Below are positions 41,647-50,465 of a DNA stretch of 55,174 nucleotides, piece by piece (position 1 is the first letter of the stretch; every line of letters starts with the position of its first letter). The notes under the pieces are model-generated. The model searched no databases, was not told where the DNA came from, and saw only the letters and a list, made by a program, of their open reading frames with translations. The position numbers and the translations under genes are program-made. Origin of the DNA: Methylobacterium variabile (GTDB taxonomy: Bacteria; Pseudomonadota; Alphaproteobacteria; Rhizobiales; Beijerinckiaceae); assembly GCF_001043975.1 (NCBI RefSeq), contig NZ_LABY01000073.1, positions 1 to 55,174 on the forward strand, read 5' to 3'.

Positions 41647-42732
41647 CTCATCGCACCGCGGGGCACTTGGCAATCCTCCCCGGGCCGGCGAAGCTGGAGA
41701 GGAGGGATCAGGCGCGGGAGTACGCCCATCACTGCGGTCGACGATGCCCGGCAGCGAGAGCCCTCGGGGGCGGGAGGAGCGGCGCGGCTTCACGCCCAAG
41801 CCTTCGACGTCCTGGCGGAGCGCGTCCGCACGGGCCGGCTCCCGGCCGGCACGCGCCTGCTCGAGTCACGCGTCGCCGCCGAGTTCGGGGTCAGCCGCGC
41901 CCCGGTGCGCCAGGCCCTCGCCGCCCTCGCCGAGGCCGGGCTCGTCTCCCGCGGCGAGGGCCGCGGCTACGTCGTCCGGACCGTCGACGCCGGCGCGGAC
42001 GACGCAGCCGCGGCGGCAGCGCCCGTCCGGCTCTCCTCGACGGCGAGCTGGGAGCGGATCTACGGCGAGGTCGAGCTGAACATCGTCTCGCGCACGGCCC
42101 TGTCCGCGTGGCGGGTGGTCGAGGCCGACCTCGCCAAGCACCACGGCGTCAGCCGCACCGTCGCCCGCGAGGTGGTCGCGCGCCTCCACCAGCGGGGCGT
42201 GATCCGCAAGGACGACCGGTCGCGCTGGTACGCCCCGGGCCTGACGCCGGGCTACGTCGCCGAACTCTACGAGCTGCGCTGGACGCTCGAGCCGCTCGCG
42301 CTCGCCAAGGCCGCCCCCCTGGTGCCACGCCACGTCGTGGCCGGCGCCCGGGCCCGGATCGAGGCGGCGGTCGCGCACGCCGATGCGCTGGACGGCCCCG
42401 CCCTCGACGCCCTCGAGGCGGACCTGCACGGCACCATCCTGGGCTACTGCCCGCAGCGCACGCTCCTCGACGCCGTCCGCCTCTACCAGTCGCTCCTCGT
42501 GGCCCACAGCTTCCTCTACCGCTGGAACCCGGCGCCCTACCCGACGGAGCCGTTCCTGCCGGAGCACCTGCAGATCCTGCGCGCCCTCGACGCGGGCGAC
42601 ACCGCCCACGCCACGGTCGCGCTCGAAGCCCACCTGCGCGCCTCGCTGGCGCGGGCGAACGCGCGGCTCCAGGCGGTCAAGCGCGGATCGCGGCCGGATC
42701 CCCTCCCCTACCTCAAGCCGCTTCCGGGATGA
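41623..42732 (+). CDS. GntR-family regulator with two winged-helix units and an FCD-like C-terminus
   Basis: This protein has up to 369 residues. A first GntR winged helix (FDVLAERVRTGRLPAGTRL, then AAEFGVSRAPVRQALAALAEAGLV) is followed about 50 residues later by a second helix-turn-helix-like unit (VVEADLAKHHGVSRTVAREVVARLHQRGVI). An all-helical ligand domain resembling FCD follows (YVAELYELRWTLEPLALAKAAPL). Only one ATG is available (41623) and it has no ribosome site, so the N-terminal 60 residues may not be translated. It probably represses the divergent dehydrogenase and importer genes. Confidence 0.82.
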   Translation: MSNACSRHLIAPRGTWQSSPGRRSWRGGIRRGSTPITAVDDARQREPSGAGGAARLHAQAFDVLAERVRTGRLPAGTRLLESRVAAEFGVSRAPVRQALAALAEAGLVSRGEGRGYVVRTVDAGADDAAAAAAPVRLSSTASWERIYGEVELNIVSRTALSAWRVVEADLAKHHGVSRTVAREVVARLHQRGVIRKDDRSRWYAPGLTPGYVAELYELRWTLEPLALAKAAPLVPRHVVAGARARIEAAVAHADALDGPALDALEADLHGTILGYCPQRTLLDAVRLYQSLLVAHSFLYRWNPAPYPTEPFLPEHLQILRALDAGDTAHATVALEAHLRASLARANARLQAVKRGSRPDPLPYLKPLPG

Positions 42733-43276
42733 TGTCCTCCGGTGGCCTTGCAGCCTGAAGTCGCGTCTTTTCCGGTTCCGCACGCCCGGAGGGGATGTGC
42801 GGAGCCGTGAGGAAGATCGGGTTCACCGGAGAGCCGATCGGCTTCGCTGGAGCAGCCGGGACCGACCGGCCGCCATCGGTGGCGGCGACGCGCCTGGGGC
42901 AAGCCCGCGCGGACCGATCCGGCCGGACCGGGCCGGGGCCGAGGCACCTGGCACGCTCGGAGCGCCGGGCCGCGTCGGTGGCCGGAATTAGCGGATGGTC
43001 ACCGGGCAGACCGCATCTCCGGCCGCACTCGCCCGGGGACCGTGCCGTTCGAGGCCGGGTTCCGCTTGCGTGTCCCGGAGGCGCTGCCGTCGATGACGCG
43101 GGCGATGGCCCGGGGTGATGGACCTTCGGATCTGGGGGCGTTCGAGGCCTCCCAGATTTCCGGAGCTGATTCCCGAAATGCTTAAGGCCGCCCGTGTCGC
43201 TGGCCGCCTCTTTGCGATGTTGACCAAGTTCCACAACCAGACTCGACTGCTGCGCACAGGCAGGCGGGAGTCAAAG
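42733..43276. other. Intergenic stretch without a convincing gene
   Basis: About 540 bp between the GntR-type gene and the Ivy-like gene. Open frames on both strands here are short and Arg/Pro/Gly-rich, as expected for chance frames in GC-rich DNA. Composition changes to AT-richer near 43150-43280, where the promoter of the Ivy-like gene is likely. No clear -35/-10 pair or repeat was identified. Confidence 0.5.
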
Positions 43277-43684
43277 ATGAAAAAGATCGTTGCAGCTCTC
43301 ATGCTGCTCAACAGCCCTGCATTCGCAAAAGATCCATATTTTTCCGACCTCGTTAAGCGACCGGAAGTTCGCAAGAATTGGTCAAAGATCATAAGCGGTC
43401 ACAAATTCAGGAAGGAGGATGGGTGGATCATCCGGCACGACGGATTGCGAGGACCACTGGAAACCATTAGCATCAACAGCGAGCAATTTTTCAAGGATGA
43501 TGGGTGCCAGCCCCATGATTGCCTTGATAATAGTATTGTGATACTGGTCAACAAGAGGACTCGCCAAATATGGATGGTGCATAGAAAAATCACGTTTCCA
43601 TCTCGCAATGTATCTTACATTTATTTCGGAGAACCGAGCGATCCCATGAAATCAAAATTGACGAGCCTGTTGTCAAAAATTTAG
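43277..43684 (+). CDS. Ivy-family (inhibitor of vertebrate lysozyme) periplasmic protein
   Basis: This 135-residue exported protein has a signal peptide (MKKIVAALMLLNSPAFA). The inhibitory loop motif of the Ivy family, CKPHDC, appears as CQPHDC (Cys77-Cys82), flanked as in Ivy by a preceding domain with LVKRPEVRKNWSKIISG. In Ivy proteins the loop histidine enters the lysozyme active site and the two cysteines form a disulphide. The ATG at 43277 starts the signal peptide; the frame continues upstream to 43115 without meaning. Codon use is far less GC-biased than the neighbours, suggesting recent acquisition. Confidence 0.78.
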   Translation: MKKIVAALMLLNSPAFAKDPYFSDLVKRPEVRKNWSKIISGHKFRKEDGWIIRHDGLRGPLETISINSEQFFKDDGCQPHDCLDNSIVILVNKRTRQIWMVHRKITFPSRNVSYIYFGEPSDPMKSKLTSLLSKI

Positions 43685-43729
43685 CGTGAAATCTTGTTCG
43701 GTTGGATTCTGCAGATTTGACGCCCCGCA

Positions 43730-43873
43730 TGTCATTCCGGGGCCGCGCAGCGGAGCCCGGAATGTTAGGATGTTCATAATAGAGCGGAACGCAATCCGCC
43801 TTATTCAATATCATCTCAGTGTCTGGGCGTGCCTTCGGCACTCCGGGCTCCGCTGCGCGGCCCCGGAATGACA
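43730..43873. repeat. Perfect 31-bp inverted repeat
   Basis: Arms 43730-43760 and 43843-43873 are exact reverse complements over 31 bp; each begins TGTCATTCCGGGGCCGCGCA when read inward. The 82-bp centre is AT-richer and contains a small GTGCC-TTC-GGCAC hairpin (43829-43841). The form is typical of dispersed palindromic repeats of alphaproteobacteria. No ORF runs convincingly through it. It lies between the Ivy-like gene and another exported-protein gene and could serve as terminator, or mark an insertion. Confidence 0.8.
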
Positions 43874-43948
43874 AAGAGGGTGCTCACATTGTCCAGAACG
43901 TCAAACAGGCTCTGAACGCTAGAATCGCATCTATCCTTGGAGGCACTC

Positions 43949-44500
43949 ATGCGGTGGGGTGTTGTTGTCGGCGCGGTACTTGCCTGCTTTTTTGGCCTTG
44001 CGGTGCCGGCGCGAGCCGGAACCCCGATCGTGCTTGATCCATTGCTCAATGGGCTCTTGCCCACATGCTATGGCTCGAAGTCCTTCGACCAGTTCAGGCG
44101 CTCGGTCGCGGCCCGGCATGGTTACGACTCGACCGGCAAGCGCGTGAACCCGAACGCACCCATCGCGGTGCCAGCCACCATTGCACCCGCCCTGGGTTCG
44201 ATAACCGCCAAGAACAAAGGAGACTATACCGAGGTTATTGTTCCGGTCTCCGGCAAGTTCCGATCGTTGCCGGTCGCAGCGATCGAGTTCGCTTTCGGCA
44301 ACGAGAACGGCATCAACGTCACCACGATTCGATTTGCGGAGTCGAAATCAGAGGTGAACAAAGTGCTGGGAAAGGACATCAGAACCGCCTCACGCCTCAT
44401 AAAACAGCGCGTACAAGCAGGCGAAACTGGAGCCGATCAGTCCGTCACACTCGAAGAAAAAGACGGTCAAACTCGTTTATTTTGCGACACATCCAACTGA
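43949..44500 (+). CDS. Exported protein of unknown function
   Basis: This 183-residue protein has a signal peptide (MRWGVVVGAVLACFFGLAVPARA-G). The mature part has only two cysteines, in LLPTCYG near its start and LFCD at its end, which could form a disulphide. The rest is mixed alpha/beta with no family recognised. TTGGAGGCACTC precedes ATG 43949, a good ribosome site. It lies after the inverted repeat in the same AT-richer islet as the Ivy-like gene. A cell-envelope or defence role is possible but not shown. Confidence 0.65.
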   Translation: MRWGVVVGAVLACFFGLAVPARAGTPIVLDPLLNGLLPTCYGSKSFDQFRRSVAARHGYDSTGKRVNPNAPIAVPATIAPALGSITAKNKGDYTEVIVPVSGKFRSLPVAAIEFAFGNENGINVTTIRFAESKSEVNKVLGKDIRTASRLIKQRVQAGETGADQSVTLEEKDGQTRLFCDTSN

Positions 44501-44955
44501 GTGATTGCAAGTCATTCTGCTTCGGTTGAAATTCGATACGCGCAATGCAGGAGATATCGTAGGTAGAGGCAGATCCGCTCGACAAGGCTTGCATGAGCCT
44601 GGCTTATGACAGTGGGCTCGGCGGAGAATACGAAATTCCCATTCTCGCGCCGATGGTGCTCCTGCGTGCGTCCATGACCTCGACCAGTTGCACCTCGCCG
44701 CCACGCTCGCGGAACGCCCGCACGTCACGCGGACCGTCGAAGCCCCCGGCCTCGAGGATGGAGACCTGAGCGGCAATGCCGCCTCTGCTTTGGAATCTCA
44801 GTGTCGCGAGGCCCGGAGCCGGCGGGCCGCCCGAAATCGCCGACGATCTCCGGAGCGGCCGATCCGGAGCGGTCATGCCGAAGCAGAACGGCCCCGCTTG
44901 CGCGAGGCCGTCCGGCATCGAACTGTCATCGAATCCCGTCGAGATGATCGCCGGC
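44501..44955. other. Intergenic stretch without a convincing gene
   Basis: About 455 bp between the exported-protein gene and the small peptide gene. A minus-strand frame (44604-44918) has a partly protein-like stretch (FDGPRDVRAFRERGGEVQLVEVMDARRS) but no ribosome site or recognisable family, so it may be a fragment. Nothing else was identified. Confidence 0.4.
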
Positions 44956-45102
44956 TCAGAAGCCGCGCCGTCCGCCCCAACGCGGCGGCAGCGGCTGCGG
45001 GTTCAGACCGCCGGCGGCCTGGGACAGCGCCGCGTCCGAGATGACCGTCTCGTCCGACGTCTGCTTCCGCTCGGTCGACTTCTTCTTGAAGATCTTGATC
45101 AT
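44956..45102 (-). CDS. Candidate double-glycine precursor peptide, 48 residues
   Basis: This small gene encodes a basic start (MIKIFKKKSTERKQ), then ISDAALSQAAGG. That matches the double-glycine leader pattern LSD..L..I.GG: Ile at -12, Ser -11, Asp -10, Leu -7, Gly-Gly at -2/-1. The predicted core after the cleavage site is LNPQPLPPRWGGRRGF, 16 residues, proline- and arginine-rich and without Cys, Ser or Thr. GGAG lies 7 nt before the ATG. It is 310 bp downstream of, and on the same strand as, a three-gene peptide export cassette with a C39 peptidase, the enzyme that cuts such leaders. It is likely a secreted bacteriocin-like or signalling peptide; activity is unknown. Confidence 0.72.
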   Translation of the reverse strand: MIKIFKKKSTERKQTSDETVISDAALSQAAGGLNPQPLPPRWGGRRGF

Positions 45103-45412
45103 GGTCGGGCTCCGTTGCCGATGTGGTTGGCACAATCATCAGTAGACGGGTTTCTTGCGGAACGAGGTGCGGTGCCGCACGACCTGCCGCCCGTTCCGTC
45201 GCGCTCGACTGGCGCGACCAACTCAACGGCCCTGTAAGGGTTACGTCAGAGCAGAACACGGGATCGGGCAGCGCAGTCTCCGGCAGTGACGGCCCCTGCG
45301 CGCCGCTCCCTCCAAGCAACGAAGCGGTCCTCGAAGCTTGCAAATATTTCATTGCCCAGTCATGGCGCAGCAGGTCATGCGGCATATCAGGCCCATCGCA
45401 AAGTCGTCAATT

Positions 45413-48265
45413 TTACAGAAGCTGCCGCTCGGCGAATTGCGCGAAGACTCCGGGCACGGCACTCAATTCCGCGAAGCTGCCGGACTGGATGATGCGCCCG
45501 TCCACCAGCACCACGATCCGGTCCGCCTCGCGCACCGTGCTGAGCCGGTGCGCGATGACGATGCGCGTGACGTTGAGCGCTCCGAGGGACGCGCTCACCA
45601 CGGCCTGCGACGCGTTGTCGAGCGCGCTCGTGGCTTCGTCGAGCAGCAGGATTCTCGGACGCCGCGCGATGGCGCGGGCGATGAGGAGGCGCTGGCGCTG
45701 TCCGCCCGAGAGGGTGTTCACGCCCTCGGCGACCATCGTGTGCAGGCCCATCGGCATGGCCTGGATGTCGGCCTCGAGCCCGGCGAGGCGGGCGGCTTCC
45801 AGGGCCTGGTCCATGGGGAGCGGCACGCCGCCGCAGATGTTCTCGTAGAGGCTGCCGGTCGTGAGCCGTCCGTTCTGAAGCACCACGCCGAGCTGCCGGC
45901 GCACCGTGCTGATGTCCAGCGTGTCGAGGGCCTTGCCGTCGTAGAAGACGGCGCCCGCCTCGGGATGCTCGAAGCCGAGGAGCAGGCGGAACAGCGACGA
46001 TTTCCCGCCGCCCGACGGGCCGACGATCGCCACGTACTCGCCCGGCGCGACGCGCAGCGACAGGTCGTCGAGGACGGGAGGGCCGGAGGCGCCGTACCGG
46101 AACGTCACGCGCGACAGTTCGATCGCACCGGCGAGATCCCCGGCCGGCTTGCGGTCGTCGGAGCTCTCCGGCTCGGCCGTGAGCAGCGGACGCATGCGCC
46201 TGACGTGCGGGATCGCCACGAGAGCCTCCCCCACGCCCGTCGCCCAGGCGCCGATCTTCGCCATGGTCTGGCCGAAGGCCGCGAAGAAGGCCAGGAACGC
46301 GCCGAGGTTGCTCGTCAGGGTGCTGCCGAAGCCGATCGCGGCCGCGAAGATCGCGATCGTGGCCAAGGTCGGGAAGACGGCCTCGACGACGGCGAGGCGG
46401 TTGGCGACGCGTTGCGCGGCGACGTGATGGGCCTTCTGGGCGGTGAACAGGCCCGACCAGACCGACAGCGCGCGCACCGTCGCGTTGGCCACCCGCAACT
46501 TGGGTATTCCTGAGAAGAGCTGCAGGATGAAGCCCGATTCTCGCCCCTGCATCTCGAAGTGACGCCCCTCGTGGCGCAGCCTGATCGCGGCGGCGAGCGT
46601 AATGAGGAGGCTCCGGACCAGCGAGAGGGCCACCGCCACCAGGGCGAGCCGCACGTCGTAGTACAGCATCAGGCCGATGCTGATCGCGCAGGCGATGCCG
46701 GCGAACAGGTTGCGCAGGCTCTGGCCGGTCAGGACGCGCCGGACCGCGTCCACGCCCATCACCCGGCCGACGAGGTCGCCGGCCGTGTAGTCGCGGAACA
46801 GCTCGGCGCGCAGCCGCAGCATCCGGTCGATCATCGCGGCCTGGAGCGTCCAGTCGATCAGGCCCTCGAGCCGGAGGATCGCCAGGTTCTCCGAGACCTG
46901 GATCGCCGCGCTCGCGATCGCGGCGACGGCGAGCGCGGCCGCGCAGACCGCGACCTGGTCGAGCTGGCTGCGCGGCACCGCCGAGTTGACGAGCGCCTCG
47001 GTGATCAGGGGGATCACCAGCGACAGAGCGGCCATCATCAGCGCGGCCACGGCGATGCGGGCGAGGTTGCTGCGGGCCGGGGCGGCCACGAAGGCGAGGA
47101 GATCGCGCCGGTGCAGCACCCGGGCCGGCAGCGTCGCGTAGAACGTCACGGCCTCGGGCATGAGCCCGGCCGCGAGGGCCCGGTCGACCCGGCGCCGCTG
47201 ACCGCCGGACGGATCGACCATCACGTAGCCCCGCCGGTCCGGCAGCAGCGCGACCGGATCGGCCGCCGCCCCGTGCCACGCGAGCAGCGCGCCCAGATCG
47301 CTCCGCCACCACGCGTCCCGCAGCAGCGTCCGGCGCACGCGCAGGCGCGAAGCCCGGGCCACATCGAGGACCTCCGCGAAGACATCCTCCGATCCCTCCG
47401 GGCGCCGCGCGCGAGCGGCCGGTCGCGTGAGCTCGGCGGGAAGCGTCGCGGCGACGAGCGCGCAGGCGGCGAGAAGGGCGTCGCCCCCGTCCAGGGGCGG
47501 TCCGCCGGCCGTCGGCCGGCGCACGACCAGCCCGGCGAGCCGCTCGAACAGGTCGGACGCGCGTGCCGCGTCGATCCGCGACCGGCGCGCGAGACGGCCC
47601 CGCTCCCCCGCCAGCCGCGTCGCCTCCGCCTGCGCGAGTCCGGCGAAGGCGCAGGCGTGGAAGCGGTCGAGGGCCTGCCGCAACGCGCCACCGGCCGGCG
47701 GCTCGGCCGGCGCGATCGTGCAGCCCTGCGGACCGGCCTCCAGCCAGGATCCCGACGCGAGCGGGAGGCACGGGCCACCGGTCGCCTCGCCGGGCTCGCC
47801 CCCCATGAGGCGTGCCGTGCCCGCGGTGACCGCGACCCAGCGCACCGATCGGGCAGGGCCGCGGCGGCGCTCGCCAGGCTCCAGGCTCTGCGGCGCTCCC
47901 TGGATCTCGCGCATCTCCCACGAGGGATGCGCGCCCACGATCAGGGTGGACAGGCGCAGGATCCAGGCCTCGAGGGATCCCGCCGCGAGCGCGTCCGCGA
48001 GGGCGGGCTGCTCCGCCTCGGTGCCGGGCACGCCGACCGCGACGATCCGGCTCGCACCGTCGGGCCAGGCCGGCAGCGGCGGGAGGAGATCCCCGGCCTC
48101 GGCGCGCAGCAGGTGCCGGCGCGCCTCGCCCGATGCCGAGATCAGGAAGACGTCGGCATGCCCGCGGGCGATCAGCAGCGACTGCGCCCGCCCGTCGAGC
48201 CGCTCCGGATGGCGTCCGTCGAGCGCGATCCGCGATGCCGGCGCGGCGGGCGCCACCGCCGTCAT
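45413..48265 (-). CDS. NHLM-type peptide export ABC transporter, ATP-binding/permease without peptidase
   Basis: This 950-residue half-transporter has an N-terminal extension of about 420 residues before the membrane domain, without a C39 peptidase. Six membrane helices follow (from RIAVAALMMAALSLVIPLITEAL) and then a C-terminal ATPase with Walker A GPSGGGKSS, signature LSGGQRQR and Walker B ILLLDEATSALD. Its layout fits the second ABC subunit of the three-gene NHLM bacteriocin export system (TIGR03797). The start overlaps the stop of the peptidase-ABC gene by ATGA. The long extension may bind the substrate or partner subunits. Confidence 0.88.
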   Translation of the reverse strand: MTAVAPAAPASRIALDGRHPERLDGRAQSLLIARGHADVFLISASGEARRHLLRAEAGDLLPPLPAWPDGASRIVAVGVPGTEAEQPALADALAAGSLEAWILRLSTLIVGAHPSWEMREIQGAPQSLEPGERRRGPARSVRWVAVTAGTARLMGGEPGEATGGPCLPLASGSWLEAGPQGCTIAPAEPPAGGALRQALDRFHACAFAGLAQAEATRLAGERGRLARRSRIDAARASDLFERLAGLVVRRPTAGGPPLDGGDALLAACALVAATLPAELTRPAARARRPEGSEDVFAEVLDVARASRLRVRRTLLRDAWWRSDLGALLAWHGAAADPVALLPDRRGYVMVDPSGGQRRRVDRALAAGLMPEAVTFYATLPARVLHRRDLLAFVAAPARSNLARIAVAALMMAALSLVIPLITEALVNSAVPRSQLDQVAVCAAALAVAAIASAAIQVSENLAILRLEGLIDWTLQAAMIDRMLRLRAELFRDYTAGDLVGRVMGVDAVRRVLTGQSLRNLFAGIACAISIGLMLYYDVRLALVAVALSLVRSLLITLAAAIRLRHEGRHFEMQGRESGFILQLFSGIPKLRVANATVRALSVWSGLFTAQKAHHVAAQRVANRLAVVEAVFPTLATIAIFAAAIGFGSTLTSNLGAFLAFFAAFGQTMAKIGAWATGVGEALVAIPHVRRMRPLLTAEPESSDDRKPAGDLAGAIELSRVTFRYGASGPPVLDDLSLRVAPGEYVAIVGPSGGGKSSLFRLLLGFEHPEAGAVFYDGKALDTLDISTVRRQLGVVLQNGRLTTGSLYENICGGVPLPMDQALEAARLAGLEADIQAMPMGLHTMVAEGVNTLSGGQRQRLLIARAIARRPRILLLDEATSALDNASQAVVSASLGALNVTRIVIAHRLSTVREADRIVVLVDGRIIQSGSFAELSAVPGVFAQFAERQLL

Positions 48266-50461
48266 CGCTGCGCCACCAGATGGGCATAGAGGCCCGCCCG
48301 CGCGATCAGGTCCTCGTGGCGGCCACGCTCGGCGATCCGACCCCGATCGAGGACGATGATCTCGTCGCAATCCCGGATCGTGCTGAGGCGGTGGGCGATG
48401 ATGATGCAGGTGCAGCCGCGCCGGCGCAGGTTGTCGTCGATCACCCGCTCGGTCACGGGGTCGAGGGCGGCCGTCGCCTCGTCGAGCACGAGCACGGCCG
48501 GATTGCCGACGAGGGCGCGGGCGATCTCCAGCCGCTGGCGCTGGCCTCCGCTGAAGTTCGCGCCGCCCTCGATCACGGCGCAGTCGTAGTTTCCCGGCCG
48601 GGTCACGATCTCGGCGTGGATCGCCGCATCCTTCAGCGCCTCGGACAGGTCGGCCTCGGAGATCGTCGGATCCCACAGCGTCAGGTTGTCCCGGACCGTG
48701 CCCTCGAACAGGACGATGTCCTGGTCGACGTAGGCCACCGAATTCGCGAAGACGTCGGGCGGGATCTCGCCGAGCGGCTTGCCGTCGAGGAGCACCTGCC
48801 CCGACCAGGGCCGGTTGAGGCCGCAGATCAGCCGCCCGAGGGTCGACTTGCCGCTGCCCGAGAGGCCGACGAGCGCCACGCGGGTGCCGGGCTCGACCGA
48901 CAGCGACAGCTCCGTCAGGAGCGGCGGCTTGAGCGGCGCATAGCCGAACGAGACGCCGGCCAGTTCCACGCGCCCGGCGAGCCTCGGCGGGTCGGACGGC
49001 TCCGCGGGCGCCCTCGGCAGGACATCGGCCGGGTAGTTGTAGACGTCCTCCAGCCGGTCGAGGCCGCCCCGCACGACCTGGATGGTCCCTGCCTGTCCGA
49101 CGAGGGCGCCGATCGGCTCGGAGAAGCTCGCCGTCAGGGACTGGAACGCGACGAGGCCGCCCAGCGTCAGGGCGCCCTCGATCACGCGGACGCTGCCGAC
49201 GCTGAGGATCGCCGCCGTGGTCAGGCCGGCGAGGAGCGCGGGCGCGACGTCGAGGAGCGTGGACGACGGGCCGAGCGCCTGCTCGGCGTTGAGGGCTCTG
49301 GCCTGGATCCCGGTCCACTGGGCGAAAGCCTCGTCCTCGAGGCCGCTGGCCTTGAGGGTCTCGATGCCGCGCACGGCCGCGACGGTGACCGCGACGAGCT
49401 TGCCGCGCTCGACCGCGAGGCGCCGGCTCAGATCCTCGCGCCGCCGTGCGATCAGGCGCAGCACCAGCAGGTTGAGGAGGGAGAGGCCGACCGCGATGCC
49501 GGTGAGCGGCAGGTCGTAGGCCGCCATCGCGGCGGCGAAGAAGGCGAGCGAGACCAGGCCCAGCACCTGGCTGGCGAGCCCGCCCGAGAGCAGGCGGGCG
49601 ATGTCCTCGTTGACGCCGTTGCGGCTCGCGATGTCGCCGGCGTGGCGCTGGGCGAAGAACGCCATCGGCAGCCGGGTCACGTGCCACAGGAACCGGCTGG
49701 TCATCACGACCGCGAGCTTCGTCTGCAACCGCAGCGTCAGCGAGAGCTGCAGGGCCGTCACCACGGCGCGGAGCAGCGCCGTCAGGCCCATGCCGATCAG
49801 GAGGGGCACGAGCCAGCCCGTCGCGCCCTGGATCAGCACCTCGTCGACGAAGACCTTCGTGAGGCCCGGGATGACGATGCCGGGGACCACCAGGGCCAGG
49901 CTCACGGCGGCGACGAGGCCGAGCGCCGCGCGCGAGCCGCGCAGCTCCCGGAGCAGGAGGCGCCAGCCCTGCGGCCGGCGCCCGACCCGGCGGAAGGCCG
50001 GTGTCGGCTCCATCGTGAGAACGACGCCGGTGAAGGCGAGGTCGAGTTCCTCGGCGGTGACCCGGCGGCGCCCCTCGGCCGGATCGTTGATGAAGGCGTG
50101 GGTGCCGCGCACGCCTTCGAGCACGACGAAGTGGTTGAAGTTCCAGTGCAGGATGCAGGGCATCGGCAGGTCCTGCAGGGTCGCGGGCTCGCGACGGTAG
50201 CCCTTGGCCGCGAGCCCGTAGCCGCGCGCGGCCATGACGATGTTGCTCGCCGTGCTGCCGTCGCGCGAGATGCCGCAGGCGACGCGCAGCTCCTCGAGGG
50301 GGAACCCAGGCGCCGTGGAAGGCGAGCACGATGGCGAGGGCGGCCGCGCCGCACTCGACCGCCTCCATCTGCAGCACGCTCGGCGTCGCGCGCACCGGGG
50401 TCCGGCCGAGGGAGATCGGCGCGCGCCCGCCCGCCGGGTGGTCGTCCATGGCGCTCCGCAT
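48262..50461 (-). CDS. NHLM-type peptidase/permease/ATP-binding protein, interrupted by a one-base frameshift
   Basis: This gene encodes a C39-type peptidase-ABC exporter (TIGR03796-like), about 730 residues once the frameshift is corrected. The first frame, starting at 50461, carries the nucleophile motif VLQMEAVECG (Gln31, Cys37) and continues to FHGAWVP. The remaining protein is in another frame from FPLEELRVACGISRDGSTASN on, including the catalytic histidine in HWNFNHFVVLEG, Asp in INDPAEG, the membrane domain, Walker A GLSGSGKST, FSGGQRQR and Walker B VLVLDEATAALD. The shift lies in five G at 50298-50302; one fewer restores AWVPLEELR. It is either a real mutation, a sequencing error in a homopolymer, or slippage. 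Confidence 0.85.
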
Positions 50462-50465
50462 GACG

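Noticed and set aside
42795..43118. A 107-residue plus-strand frame between the GntR-type and Ivy-like genes
   Set aside because: There is no ribosome site, low-complexity composition, and similarly open frames on the opposite strand. It looks like chance coding potential.
44873..45385. A 170-residue minus-strand frame with an internal Gly-Gly (SLLGGSGAQ), as a second precursor
   Set aside because: The residues before the Gly-Gly do not fit the double-glycine leader pattern, there is no ribosome site, and the frame overlaps the better-supported 48-residue gene with Arg/Ala-rich sequence.
45413..50461. A single 1682-residue open frame covering both ABC genes
   Set aside because: It arises because the first frame stays open after the frameshift near 50300. 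The middle part is Arg/Pro/Ala-rich and contains no exporter motif in that frame. The real peptidase-ABC protein continues in another frame and ends at 48262.
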